The notes beneath the pieces are model-generated. The model was not told where the DNA came from, did not search any database, and saw only the letters and a list, made by a program, of their open reading frames with translations. A stretch of DNA of 64,000 nt from Trichomonas vaginalis G3 (lineage: Eukaryota; Parabasalia; Trichomonadida; Trichomonadidae). A program made the position numbers and the translations under genes. The stretch is from contig NC_067208.1 of the NCBI RefSeq assembly GCF_026262505.1, positions 16,687,962 to 16,751,961 of the forward strand, given 5' to 3'. Below are positions 30,689-40,739 of this stretch, piece after piece (within the stretch, counting starts at the first letter, position 1; each line of letters begins with the position of its first letter).

Positions 30689-31478
30689 TTATTCTTGACT
30701 TTGTTTGTTGCATTTGTTGTTCTTGAGCTATTTGTTGTTGAAGTTGTTCTTGTAATACAATACTTTCACAGTTGCATCTTCCAATTCGAAACTTTCTGCC
30801 GTCATTGACAAATACATAGGACATAAAAGTTTTACAGGAACAAAGTTTGCGTCAACTAATGTCAACGTTATACTTGCCAAAGTGTTTGAGTTCACTAAGG
30901 TTGAAAATTCTGCATTCGAATGAACAATAGGCAAACCAGCAGAGAAAGTATTGTTTATACGCATAAGTATCTTTTGGTCATAATAGTTTCTGTCGACATT
31001 CGAATAACACTTTGAACCTAAGTTTGAAACAATATATAAATTGGTGTGCTTAATGTCAATGGAATAGACATTCCTTGTATGACACCTTTTCCTGTTATAG
31101 GAAACTGTTGGTAGTAAAAACCAGATATAAGTTTTGTATTATAAGCTCATATCGTTTATAGTAAACTCAGTCGGACATCCAAACATAATGAAACCTGCTC
31201 TAGTTGCAGCACATGTTACACCCGTCCTTAAAGTATTAAATAAGTCAACAAAACCTGTTGGTGGTATATCTGAGTAAGTATCTTCAAAGGAGTATTTTTT
31301 ACCATTCACAACAATAAAGTCTTCTGGTGTCAAAAGAGCAAAACAGGCTTTAGTCGTCATTGTGTTTAAGGTTAGTTTACAATAATCGTCCTTGAGGACT
31401 TTGTAAGTTTGTTGTTATAGAATTATATGACTCAGGGTTTTTAGTCGTAATAGTATAAACCATTATGTCTTCTGCCAT
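30689..31478 (-). pseudogene. Polinton 1: probable minor capsid (penton-type) protein, broken
   Basis: Counterpart of the whole 262-aa frame at 49168-49956. Beta-rich throughout (TITTKNPESYN, GFIMFGCPTEF, LASITLTLVDANFVPVKLL) with a Gln/Met-rich tail. Its size and its place near the major capsid gene fit the single-jelly-roll minor capsid protein of Polintons, but no diagnostic motif was seen. Broken, about two breaks. Confidence 0.5.
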
Positions 31479-31484
31479 TTATAT

Positions 31485-31725
31485 TATTTAAAAGTTTTTC
31501 TGAAAGTGGAGAAGAACTTCATCTAAACTTTCACATGGCGTTTCTTGAAGTTCTCTGTCTAAGAAGTTCAAATATTTTGTAAAAGACATAGAACTTTCCT
31601 TTGTCTACACGAACAAACAAAACAGGGTCTTTTCATATCGTTCAAAAGTGTGTAAAGTCCTTTACATGAAATAAAGTCTATATTATTTTTCTTCAAACAT
31701 CTTTCAAGAAGTTTTGAACATTTTT
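31485..31725 (-). pseudogene. Polinton 1: remnant of a small gene
   Basis: A ~240-bp stretch between two genes that lie almost adjacent in copy 2 (the stop at 49161 and the ATG at 49168). Read on the minus strand it starts after AAGTAAAA, like other starts in this element, but it is broken. No family recognised. Confidence 0.35.
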
Positions 31726-31727
31726 AC

Positions 31728-32306
31728 TTAGCAAATAAATTTTAATGAAATGTTGTGGTCGTCAAATATTTTTATAACGTCTGGGAAACTATATTTTAAG
31801 TTCAACGTTTCACCTCCTTTCATAACGTATATCTTGTCAATGACATTATATGAAACACCACAGCAACTAATGTCGGGTTCTATTTCTTTGATGTTTATAT
31901 CGTCTGCCTCTGTCAAAAGTTTCAATAGTTCTTTCAAAACTTCATGAGGTGCAATGACATATGAGTTCACTTTTAACAGGTTGTGTTCGACCAAGTTTAA
32001 CATTATACTTAAAGCTTGACAAATCTTCTCCTGAGTTTGAAGTTTGTCTTTCAGTTGTTGGTAGTCGTTTCGAATATCTGCAACAGAACTTAAGTCTCTG
32101 TTAACTTCAGGATATTTTGGTTCTTTTACAGGAACTATTGTTATACCATCTTCGTCTTCGTATGGTTTCCCCACTTCAACATCTCTGTCTTTGACATTGA
32201 CAACAACACTTTGACTGTTTGTTTGAGTTGGTGAATTTAACTTCACATCTGCCACCGCCATTAAACCTTTTGAAACACTTACGCTTCTATTTTTCGGAAA
32301 TGACAT
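31728..32306 (-). CDS. Polinton 1: unrecognised 192-aa protein
   Basis: It begins MSFPKNRSVSVSKGLMAVAD and has a Ser/Gln/Val-rich front, a short coiled-coil-like stretch (RNDYQQLKDKLQTQEKICQA) and a C-terminal domain, HEVLKELLKLLTEADDINIK, ending NISLKFIC. Looks whole; copy 2 has 193 aa at 48580-49161. It is divergent from the 32325 gene with an 18-bp gap, so the two share a promoter. Function unknown. Confidence 0.65.
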   Translation of the reverse strand: MSFPKNRSVSVSKGLMAVADVKLNSPTQTNSQSVVVNVKDRDVEVGKPYEDEDGITIVPVKEPKYPEVNRDLSSVADIRNDYQQLKDKLQTQEKICQALSIMLNLVEHNLLKVNSYVIAPHEVLKELLKLLTEADDINIKEIEPDISCCGVSYNVIDKIYVMKGGETLNLKYSFPDVIKIFDDHNISLKFIC

Positions 32307-32324
32307 TTTACTTAGAATAAAAAG

Positions 32325-32744
32325 ATGGACGTATTCGGATATCTCTTTGAATTGAAGCAAAACAAGGTTTATACTCACAAACAATACAAATACATTGACA
32401 GAATAGTTCTTTACACAAACAATGGAAAATGTTATAGAATAGCAGTCTTTGCTGAACCTAAATATTTTCATAAAGCAAAGAAAGTTGGTATAACCGAGAT
32501 GGTGAAAGTTCTTGACGTTGACAAAAATATAACTTCAAAACTGACCGATATTACTAAAGGAAAGTTTATAATACAATATTATGTCAAAACTGGCGTACTG
32601 TCAATATTTGACAGAGAGAAGTCAGTTCAAGAACAACTTACTGACCTGCTGCCAAAATCTGCTCGATGGAAGCTGTCGTTATGCCAATCTGAGGAGCCCC
32701 AGCAGGTTTCATCGAACGAATCTTCAAAAGAGCATCTTCCGTGA
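32325..32744 (+). CDS. Polinton 1: 139-aa protein whose end is antisense to the capsid gene
   Basis: The frame begins MDVFGYLFELKQNKVYTHKQ and has a beta-rich body (YIDRIVLYTNNGKCYRIAVF). The last ~35 codons lie on the strand opposite the 3' end of the capsid gene (32638-34243), so two reading frames share about 107 bp. The same overlap is kept in copy 2 (48142-48561). Looks whole. I do not recognise the family. Confidence 0.6.
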   Translation: MDVFGYLFELKQNKVYTHKQYKYIDRIVLYTNNGKCYRIAVFAEPKYFHKAKKVGITEMVKVLDVDKNITSKLTDITKGKFIIQYYVKTGVLSIFDREKSVQEQLTDLLPKSARWKLSLCQSEEPQQVSSNESSKEHLP

Positions 32745-34243
32745 AAAGTGCTATTGGTTTTGTAAACTTCTTTGCTTTCAATTCATCTGGACCGGTCTCT
32801 GTCACCAGTATATTGTATTTGTACAGTACCAACAGTTGAAATACCACCATAAAGTCTTCTGAGTCAGCAAATGGAATGCCAAGCCAAAAGTTTGAACGGT
32901 CTCCATTTGTATATTGAGTTTTTTGACCTCCTGTATGAGTCCATACTTTCCACATATGGCATAATAGAACTTTGCATTTCAGGGTTAATAGTTGTTGTGA
33001 AGTTGTTGTTAAAGTTCATAGCATCTAATGTCAAGTTGTATGACCTCATATCCTCAACTGTAGAATATTCTTCTCTTGGATAATATTTGCCATCTATGTT
33101 TATATGATATTTAATACCAGGGTTGTAGAACAAGAATAGTCATTTATAGTTTCGTCTGAACAGTACAAACATAGTATCTGCATGTTTCATTGCAGTTGTT
33201 AAAGCAATATCTGTTCTTGCACCTGGGTCAGCACTTTGGTTTCCAACTTCACCTGCAAAGTCTTTGACAGATATTTGGTGTATAGGGAACATAAGTGGAA
33301 CTGCAATATATTTGGCAGCTAAAGCATTTGAAATATCTGGGTCCAACATATAGACTGCAAGTCTGCTTTCTATTCTCTTGCATTCAAACTGTTCGCATGT
33401 AAACTTAACTGGGTCCCAAGCATTTCCAGCAGCATTGAAATAATAGTTTACTTCAGTGTTGAGGTTTGAGAAACCAAAGTCTAAGTCAACTTTGTCTTTG
33501 CAAAAGTCACAGAACTTGGCTCCACCAGTTCCAGTTACAGTAATAGTGAATGGGTCTTGTGTTGGTGCAATGACTAAGTTATTTTTGCTTGGAGTAAGTT
33601 CGATAGAAATTTTTCCTGCCCAGTTTGGCAAGTATCTTAAAAACCTGAAGATGAGGAAAGATGACAAAGGAACTCTAAGTTTCAGTTTTACTTTAGTGGC
33701 AGCAGTTCCATCTGAACCAGAAAGGTTAACATAAACTCCTGGAACGTTAGGGTCAAGTCTTCTTATTTTCTCAATAGTTGCATACTGGTCTGTTTGTTCT
33801 CTAGCTTGTGGTTGTACTGAGTTTCTCAAAGCGAACCATTCATAGTTTGCCCATGTTACTGTTTGAACTAAGTCAGAGTTAGAATATATCTTATATCCCA
33901 TGAAAACTTCTGGAGCATATTGGTATCCGACATAGAAAATTCCATTGCAACCTTTCTTGTCAGACAACTTGGCAGAAGGTTTTATTTCAATGTCTTGTTC
34001 CACGTATAAGAATGAGTTGTCAATAGAAATAATGTGAAACCTGTCGCAAGCAATATCTACTGTTGTTGAAGAACCTTCACCAAACTCACCTACGTTTCCA
34101 TAAGAAACAGCAGTTGTATATTCGTAAGTTCCAGGAACTATTTCTGACCTTCTAATGGCATTGTCGCATTCGTTATACCATTCAGAAACATTTCCGTTCA
34201 TGGCATCCAAAACTGTTGGCGTAATATTCTGAGCGGCGTACAT
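32638..34243 (-). pseudogene. Polinton 1: probable double-jelly-roll major capsid protein, broken
   Basis: About 530 residues, the usual size of a Polinton major capsid protein. Beta-rich with typical segments: VDIACDRFHIISIDNSFLYV, LRVPLSSFLIFRFLRYLPNW, YMLDPDISNALAAKYIAVPL, and near the end MKPAGAPQIGITTASIEQIL. It would form the hexon-like trimers of the shell. The assignment rests on size, composition and neighbours (ATPase, probable minor capsid, large structural gene). Broken, about two breaks. The start follows TTTTTACCCATATGAA. Confidence 0.65.
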
Positions 34244-34275
34244 TTCATATGGGTAAAAATATAGAATAGTTGGAT

Positions 34276-37200
34276 TTATGTGTCATAATAGAACCCACTC
34301 GTACCAAGCTTTACTTTCTTCCTGACTGAGTTTTGTTGCATCTTTGCCTCATGTTCACCTAGTATGTTGCAAATTTCCCATGTCCTTTTTGCCTTTGGGC
34401 TCTGGTCGCCCATCTCAGGTAACCTATATCCTAGAAAGATTTTGTCATAGTTTGTATTTGAGTCTTCGCGTATTGTTTGCATGACTCTTTCCTGAGTTTC
34501 CGGTTCAAGCTCTTCAAACAGAGCTTGTCCATATGGAATAAGCTCGTTTCCAAATATATGTTTTTGTAGCCATTCTGGTTTTCTTTCCATGTTACCAATA
34601 ATATCTTTTGTGAATGGGAAAGCTTTTACCCAACGTTTCAGTCTTGCGTCATTTATTTCTGTAGTTGGTTTTATTTTGTCAAGGAACATGTTTTTCAATA
34701 CTAACATTTCATTTGGTACTGTCCATTTGAGTTTTCTTAAATATTCATCCCTTCTCTGTTCATTGTCTGCAAAGTAAGTTTTTATGACATTTTGCAAACT
34801 TTCGTTTGCAAGGTCATGTACAATAGGTTCTCTTCCTTCTCTCTCCCTAACTCTCTTTCTAAACTCTTCACCAAATATACCATCTCTATGGTTCTGTGTA
34901 GTTCTTTGAGATAAATGTTTTAGAACGTCAGATGTTATATTTCCATCAGCCATGTTCATTTCATACTGGTCCAAAATATCTGCATGTTTCATATCTTTCA
35001 ATGGCATTAAAGCCGCGCTGAAAATACCAGCTATATCTGGTTCACCATTCGCTTCCATTGCGTCTACAACTTCTTGGAATTGTGGTTGTAAGTTTATGAA
35101 CCACCTATCCGGATTAGCTTTATGACCCCATCTCATTGTAGTTCCATAGTCTGCAGAAACAAAAGTAGGTTTGTTTCCATATTGGTTAGGTTCTGAATGA
35201 ACTTTAAACAGTTTCATTTCTATATGTTTTGTTGAAATTTAACCTTTTATTTTCACCGAGTTCATCCAAAGATTGAACGTTATATGCTCGTAAGTAAAAA
35301 GGATTGTTGTATTTGCGTACATTTTCTTTCAGTTCTTCCATTCTTTGCTGAATATTTTCATCTGATGTTGGAGTCTTTTGTATGTTGGCGAACATTTTTC
35401 GATATTCTTCTACTATGTCAGCCGAATTTTTCTTAGACTCTTGGAAAGATTCCATATTCTCCGCATACTCTTGTTGAGGGTCAAGATTTTTCGGCTGTTC
35501 CAAATCTTCATCTAGTTCTGTGAAGTTAGTTTCCAAAGGAGGGACTTGTTCGTTTCCTTCAGGCTCTTCTAGCTGTTGTTGCTGAACTATTTCTTCCATG
35601 TCTGGTTGTATCTGAACTTCTTCCTGTGGAGTTTCTTGTACCTCATCTGGTGGCATTTCATATATTCCGAGACCGTTTTTAACAAGTTCCCTATTTAAGT
35701 CATCCGCATTCATAACCCTTTCTTCTTTCGTTCCGTCTCTATTTTTTACGCGTTTCATGAAGATAGTTGAATTATCATTTATCTCTGACACCAAATATCT
35801 CGGAGTAAATTCATCCATGTCATTTGGATGATATGCTATTAAATCATATCCCTTAGCGAGCTTGTATTTTCCAGGTTTGAAATTATATCCCATTTGGTGC
35901 TGAACCATAAAGCTAAATAGGTTCGGGTCAGTATTTCCTCCCTTGAACTTTCTAATAGCTTCTTTATATCTGTCACTAAAGTCAAGAGTATCTGGGTAAT
36001 CATATTCTTCCTTAAGCATTTTTAAGAATTCTTGGTTTCCTTGTTCTCTACTTCTTTTATGTCCTTGCTCTGTTTGTGCTGGTTGTTGTGCTGGTTGTGG
36101 AGGTGGTTGTTGTGCTGGTTGTGGAGGTGGTTGTTGTGCTGGTTGTGGAGGTGGTTGTTGTGTTGGTTTTGGTGCATGCCTGTGTCTGTGTCCATGTGAC
36201 GATGTAAATGTTTTAGGTAGTCCTGGTGCAGGTGCTTCTCTTGGAGGGTTTGGTGGTATATAAGTTCCACTAGCTAGTATATAAGTTCCACCAGCTGGTA
36301 TATAAGTTCCACCAGCTGGCACATATGTTCCATCTGCAGCATAATGTCCTACCTGACTTTTCGTTCTTAAGAAAGCATTTACTAGGTCTGTTTTGGTCTG
36401 TTGTAACTCTTTTTCTTGACTTTCCACAACAGTTGCTCTAACGGCGTCATAGGCACTTTGAACTGCCTGTCTCGTTGCTGCATCTGTTATTTTCGTCATA
36501 TTTTGTGCTACTTCTTTTAACTCTTTGTCGAAACCTTCAGACTTCAGTTTCTTTCCAGATGAGAAGTCGTTCACTAGTTTCACCTTACTATGAAGAGCTT
36601 CGAAGGCATTCTTAAAGTCGGCATTCATTAAAGCTTCATTTGAACTGTCTTCATCCGCTTGTATTTTTGTCCTTATTGACCCTATAAGTTGGGCTGCTTT
36701 GGCGTTGGCTTGGGCATCTAACCAGTCATTATTAGCTTTTATATATTCTGCGCTTTTCATTGCCTTTTGCATGGCTGCGTCGTTATTTTTACTTTCTTGT
36801 GCTAAGTTTTCATACTGTACGGTTTGGTTTTGCAACTGTAAAAGTTTTTCTGCCTTTACATTTGCTTCAACTTCTTTTTTATACTCATCGCTATCCATAT
36901 ATGTCTTCAGAGCTTTTTGTCTTATCTCTTCATCTTTCAGTACTTTATATTGAGTAGTATGGTTTTTCAAATTTATAACATCTTGTTCCATTTTTGCTAC
37001 TTCTGCTGCTTTTTCTGACACTTTTTTCGCATATTCCTCTGTACTTAGTTCTTTCAGTTGTTCTTCTTTCTTCTTTTTCTCTACGTTTAACTCATTGAGT
37101 TTCTTTGTGTGTCTGTCATATTCTAGTTTCTTTTCGTTTTCACTTATTTGTTTCTGTATGTCTATGTTTGACTTTTTGACATCTGTTATTTGATTTTTGA

Positions 37201-37474
37201 GTGAACTCAAATTCATTTGACTTTGAGGGTTATAAGCTGTTCCGTCTGCAGCTCCACCATAGCCTGCCATTTTCGCTAAAAGTGCCGCTCTTAAACCTCC
37301 ACTCTGTGCACCAATAACTCGGTTTAAAAGCATAGGGTTGCTTGACATTTGTTGCAACATAGTGGGGTCATTCATCATTTGTTGTTGCAACTGTTGTTGT
37401 GGTGTCAGTTTTACTATTGGATGTTTCAATGCTCCCTTCCTCTTACGTATATTCTTACGTAGCTTACGTGGCAT
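34276..37474 (-). pseudogene. Polinton 1: very large structural-type protein (over 1,000 aa), broken
   Basis: N-terminus strongly basic (MPRKLRKNIRKRKGALKHP), then a Q/M-rich segment, a Gly/Ala-rich patch (GLRAALLAKMAGYGG), a long coiled coil (KKLEYDRHTKKLNELNVEKK and on), YIPAGGT repeats, a His/Pro/Gln-rich hinge with PQPAQQPP units, and a globular C-terminal third. The basic head could bind DNA or the shell. By place next to the capsid gene it may be a core or scaffold protein; function unknown. Broken, about one break. The hinge repeat number differs from copy 2. Confidence 0.6.
36065..36165. repeat. In-frame PQPAQQPP codon repeats
   Basis: Three near-identical 30-bp units encode the Pro/Gln hinge of the large structural protein. 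Copy 2 has a longer Gln run and fewer Pro units here (44665-44770), so this hinge changes length fast. Confidence 0.7.
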
Positions 37475-37606
37475 TTTAAGTGGAGTTAAAAAGCGGTTTT
37501 TGTAGTTTAAAACATGCGGCTGTCACTTTTTTGTTTGCATATCTCTTATATAGTGAAAAACGGTTTTGTCACTTTTAAAAAACGGAGTTGTCTGTCACTT
37601 TTTAAA

Positions 37607-37745
37607 AACGGTTTTGGTTTTTATCACCGGCTGGTCGGCTGGGGTTCGGTCCTCCTCTTGGGTCTTGGGCAAAATTCTTAGGGCTAGAAGGGGCGCAGCC
37701 CCTGGAAGCCCCACTTCCTTTTTTTTTTTTTTTTTTTTTTTTTTT
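37607..37745 (-). repeat. Right TIR of Polinton 1
   Basis: Inverse of the left end: AACGGTTTTGG, then a GC-rich stretch, then CCCCACTTCC and a T-run ending at 37745. Its small hairpin reads GGGGC-tgc-GCCCC on the complementary strand where the left end has GGCAC-ttc-GTGCC. Confidence 0.9.
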
Positions 37746-37981
37746 CAACATATCACTTCATAACTACTGTATCTGATATTGCCTTAATTATTTTGCCTCA
37801 ATTTTTTGGATTTTTCAAATTGTAAAAAAAATTGAATGTGGAAAAAATAATTTGAATTGTGGTAAAAATTTTGAACTGTGGGAAAAAATCGAATTGTAAA
37901 TAAAACGAGTGTAATCTCAATTGCAAGTCCCAAATAAACAACTTTAGGAACTTTTCAAAAGTGACTTTTCCAAAATTTTCT

Positions 37982-37987
37982 TCATTT
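37982..37987 (+). promoter_or_regulatory. Initiator (Inr) TCATTT
   Basis: TCATTT fits the Trichomonas initiator TCA(+1)YTW. With the A at 37984 as +1 the leader to the ATG at 37993 is only 9 bases, typical of this organism. Confidence 0.6.
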
Positions 37988-37992
37988 TTATA

Positions 37993-39039
37993 ATGAGTTA
38001 TTTCGGTTCTGTATTTGGGTTCGAAGAGTCTATTCAGAAAGTTTATTCAAATATTGATATTTCCAAGGATAGTACAGGGAATATTTTAATGCATAATAAA
38101 ATTTTAAATGAAACTTATTCAGCTGGCAAGTTCGAAGTTGTTGGAATTAATGATATTCCAAAACATGAAGATAGAAACAATGGAACTCTTAATATCATTG
38201 TTGGAGGTCGCACAAATCCGGATGAATTATCTCCAGTTGATTCCCTTGCATCACAATCAATTCCAGAAAATGATGGAGCAACATTTTTAGCTGCATCTAA
38301 TTTCAATTGTCTTGAATTCACAAGCGAATACCAATCTGCCAGAGATGGAATCTCAAGTTATGAATATGATCCAACACAAGGACCTTACTGTGCTATTGCA
38401 TGTGCGCCAGGCGCCCTCTATAGGAACTACTTTGTTGAAATCAACGGTAAAAGAGGCCAATTTGAGCATGTTATAAACTTGTTACATGAAACACCATTAC
38501 GTGTTCAAGGAGGTTATCCCAGTATTGACCAAAAAGAAGAAAGATCATTAAATGAGTCAGGTTTTGATTGGAATAATTTGAACCATTACAAGATCGGTTC
38601 CCATAGTAATCTTACTGTCACAACTTCGAGACTTAATGGAAGAATAATGAAGACAGATATGAAGCAAATTGCCCATCACGTTTATGCTGCTGCATTTAAT
38701 TTCAATGGAAACGTTGTTGAGACACCATTCACTACAGAAATATCTGAATACCTTTTGGAAGCAGAGTATAAAGCAACAATCCTTCAAGCTTGGGATAATT
38801 CAATCAAATACGCAGGAAGGAAAGGATCAAATAAACTTTATTTGACATTACTTGGCGGTGGAGTTTTCGGAAATCCAATGGATCTTATTTGCGATTCAAT
38901 CACCAATAATATTGATCTCATCAAAAGATCTGGTTTGGAAGTATATGTTGTATGTTTTTCACATTCAATATATAATAAGGTATATCCATTCCTTGCCGAG
39001 TCTGTTAAAGAAACAAACGGAAAAGTTGTTGGATTATAA
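37993..39039 (+). CDS. Host protein with macro-domain-like motifs (348 aa)
   Basis: The frame is whole and begins 9 bases after an initiator. Two motifs recall macro domains, which bind or cleave ADP-ribose: FLAASNFNCLEF near residue 93 is placed like the family's VNAAN loop, and LTLLGGGVFGNPMDLICDSI near residue 284 resembles the G-V-F/Y-G-x-P loop, followed by the usual final strand (LEVYVVCFSHSIYNKVYPFL). Between them is PTQGPYCAIACAPGALYRNY. Similar proteins seem widespread in protists, but I cannot name the family, so the macro-fold call is an inference. No signal peptide. It stands alone between the two Polintons. Confidence 0.5.
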   Translation: MSYFGSVFGFEESIQKVYSNIDISKDSTGNILMHNKILNETYSAGKFEVVGINDIPKHEDRNNGTLNIIVGGRTNPDELSPVDSLASQSIPENDGATFLAASNFNCLEFTSEYQSARDGISSYEYDPTQGPYCAIACAPGALYRNYFVEINGKRGQFEHVINLLHETPLRVQGGYPSIDQKEERSLNESGFDWNNLNHYKIGSHSNLTVTTSRLNGRIMKTDMKQIAHHVYAAAFNFNGNVVETPFTTEISEYLLEAEYKATILQAWDNSIKYAGRKGSNKLYLTLLGGGVFGNPMDLICDSITNNIDLIKRSGLEVYVVCFSHSIYNKVYPFLAESVKETNGKVVGL

Positions 39040-39190
39040 TAATAAATCTAAGTCAAATTCTCAATTTCTCATATTTTTAAGGATCTATCATAAGTATTTA
39101 TCTCATATTCATAGATGAAATAAGCATTTTCCGGATATGATAAAGAAACAAAGGTTTCATCATGGATAAACTCCACTCATGAGGGCATCA

Positions 39191-39199
39191 CAAATTTTT
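39191..39199 (+). repeat. Left target duplication CAAATTTTT
   Basis: CAAATTTTT lies immediately before the GGG start of the transposon and recurs at 41912-41920 after its CCC end. Confidence 0.85.
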
Positions 39200-39267
39200 G
39201 GGACGAACTTTAAATTGAACGGTCAATTTAAAGCAAGTATTCAATTTTTTGGTCAATTTAAAGCAAT
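39200..39267 (+). repeat. Left 68-bp TIR
   Basis: Inverse of 41844-41911 with one difference. It contains a hairpin of its own: CTTTAAATTGA-acgg-TCAATTTAAAG. Confidence 0.9.
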
Positions 39268-39639
39268 CATATATGTAGTTTGTTTTAAAGGCTTGATCAA
39301 TAGCATATGATCAGTACTCGTTGAGTATGTTATGATGTTAAGAGATAATGGATAGTACACTTTAATATTGAAATTGAATTTGGATTATTATGCAATATTC
39401 TATAATATATATTATGATGATCATAAGAATGTGTTGTATGTGATGACACTTAAGTATCATTGATATTTTTTAATTATTGAAAAAGTTAGTAAATAATATT
39501 TCTTAATGTGGTGTTCTATTTCGTGAATTCAATAATCACTGTTTTAGAATTTATAAGTATAAGCTGAAAATGATAAGCTTAGAATGACAAGCTGATGATG
39601 CCGGGATAAAAAATAATAATCTGTCAAAATGCTCATTTT

Positions 39640-39960
39640 AATATAAGAAGGTTAGGAAATGGACTTTGACCTTGAGAAAAAGCCCATCTTCTAACTTTCA
39701 GACGAATTTTGGTTAACATTGCGAGTGTCTGCTGCAAATCTCTGCTGAAGCAGCAGGCACTCGCAATTGTAGGCCATGGCAATTGTATTTATAATGTTAG
39801 AATACAATTGCCATGACTTTTGTGTAATCATTTGATCTTCCTGGAAGGAGTTGCAATGGAAGCCAACCTCCACTCCATCCAGTATCAGAAAGCCAGGAAG
39901 GAAGTCTTAACCTTGAGAAGGGGCTTCCTTCTAGGCTTTCTGTGTTACATTGGATCATAA
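39640..39960. repeat. Series of separate long hairpins
   Basis: At 39720-39765 TGCGAGTGTCTGCTGC pairs with GCAGCAGGCACTCGCA (one G-T). At 39775-39815 CATGGCAATTGTATT pairs exactly with its inverse. At about 39886-39943 CAGAAAGCCAGGAAGGAAG pairs with CTTCCTTCTAGGCTTTCTG (17 of 19). An imperfect one at about 39646-39700 shares the loop word CCTTGAGAA with the 39886 hairpin. Confidence 0.8.
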
Positions 39961-39984
39961 TCTGTAGAGAAGGGAGTATTTGCA

Positions 39985-40735
39985 GATTATGGCCTCTTAT
40001 AAGGCCAGATCTTCGTATTTCATGCTTCCCAGGGCCGGATTTCTCTCCTGCCGCCATAGATCAGGACGGCATTTGAGAAAGCCGGCCCTGAGTAATGTAA
40101 GCGAGGCTCTGGCCTCTACTGAGGCCAGAGACTGTGATATTACGTCTTTCAGGGCCGAGTTTCTGCGAGAATGTCTATCATGTGGATGATCATCGCAAAA
40201 CTCGGTCCTGAGGATGAATTTTGCAGGCTCTGGCCTCAGTAGGAGCCAGAGCTTGGTATTGTAGGATTCCCAGGGCCGGTTTTCGCTCCTGCCGCCCGGG
40301 ATAAGGGCGGCATTTGAGAAAGCCGGCCCTGGGTATTTAAAACGAAGCCCTGGCCTTTGCTGGGGTCAGAGCCTGTATCTGTATGTCTTTCAGGGCCGAG
40401 TTCTTGCGAGACTGTCGACATGATCGACGATCATCGCAAAACTCGGCCCTGAGGATTGTTTTTGAAAGCTCTGGCCACTGCTAAGGCCAGAGCTTCGTAT
40501 GGGCACTCTCTCGGAGCTGGATTCCTCTCCGGCCGCCCTGAATCAGGGCGGTCTTTGAGGAAACCGGCCCCGAGGATGGTTTGCGAAGCTCTGGCCTGAG
40601 CAATGGCCAGAGCTTGTGATTTTAATGAAGAGCCAAGTTCCTCTCGGATCGTGCCTAATGAGGACTACCGTCGAGGAACTTGGCTCTGAGGAGATGAATT
40701 GTGAGCTCTGGCCTCGATGAAGGCCAGAGTTTTGA
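39985..40735. repeat. Alternating hairpin array (A-B-A-C) x3 + A
   Basis: Hairpin A has the stem CTCTGGCC/GGCCAGAG, clear at 40107-40130, 40227-40252, 40466-40495, 40586-40615 and 40706-40729, weaker near 39989 and 40346. Hairpin B (40030-40090, 40269-40333, 40510-40574) has outer stem CAGGGCCGG/CCGGCCCTG and an inner stem around GCCGCCC/GGGCGGC. Hairpin C (40150-40210, 40391-40451, 40629-40687) has stem CAGGGCCGAGTT/AACTCGGCCCTG. The order is A B A C, with a period of about 240 bp. In the third round the B and C stems changed sequence on both arms and still pair. The array is far richer in GC than its surroundings. Confidence 0.85.
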
Positions 40736-40739
40736 ATGG

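Larger units (their letters stand above)
14387..37745. mobile_element. Polinton (Maverick) element, copy 1, both ends present, broken
   Basis: The element is about 23.4 kb, bounded by inverted repeats of roughly 140 bp that include an A/T homopolymer. It carries the standard Polinton parts: retroviral-type integrase, PolB-type polymerase, packaging ATPase and probable capsid proteins. It also carries a D12 methyltransferase, a fibre-like gene, an SF3 helicase, a KilA-N gene and several unknown small genes. Roughly half the genes look whole and the rest are broken, with somewhat over a dozen breaks in all. Its near identity to copy 2 (42134 onward) over most genes points to recent activity of the family. 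A candidate 6-bp target duplication, TTTCAA, lies at 14376-14381 and 37743-37748, but it does not sit symmetrically and is weak. Confidence 0.9.

Noticed and set aside
36022-36270. 82-aa HNNHLHNQHNNHLHNQ ORF
   Set aside because: Shadow frame of the Pro/Gln hinge repeats of the large structural gene; the equivalent ORF at 44547 is likewise a shadow.
14387-37745. A cysteine protease gene as in many Polintons
   Set aside because: I looked for an adenovirus- or Ulp1-like His/Asp/Cys pattern among the genes of both copies and could not recognise one with confidence.
14376-37748. TTTCAA as the 6-bp target duplication of Polinton 1
   Set aside because: The right copy is inside the T-run and the left copy is five bases away from the A-run, so the borders are not symmetric. 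Kept only as a weak possibility.
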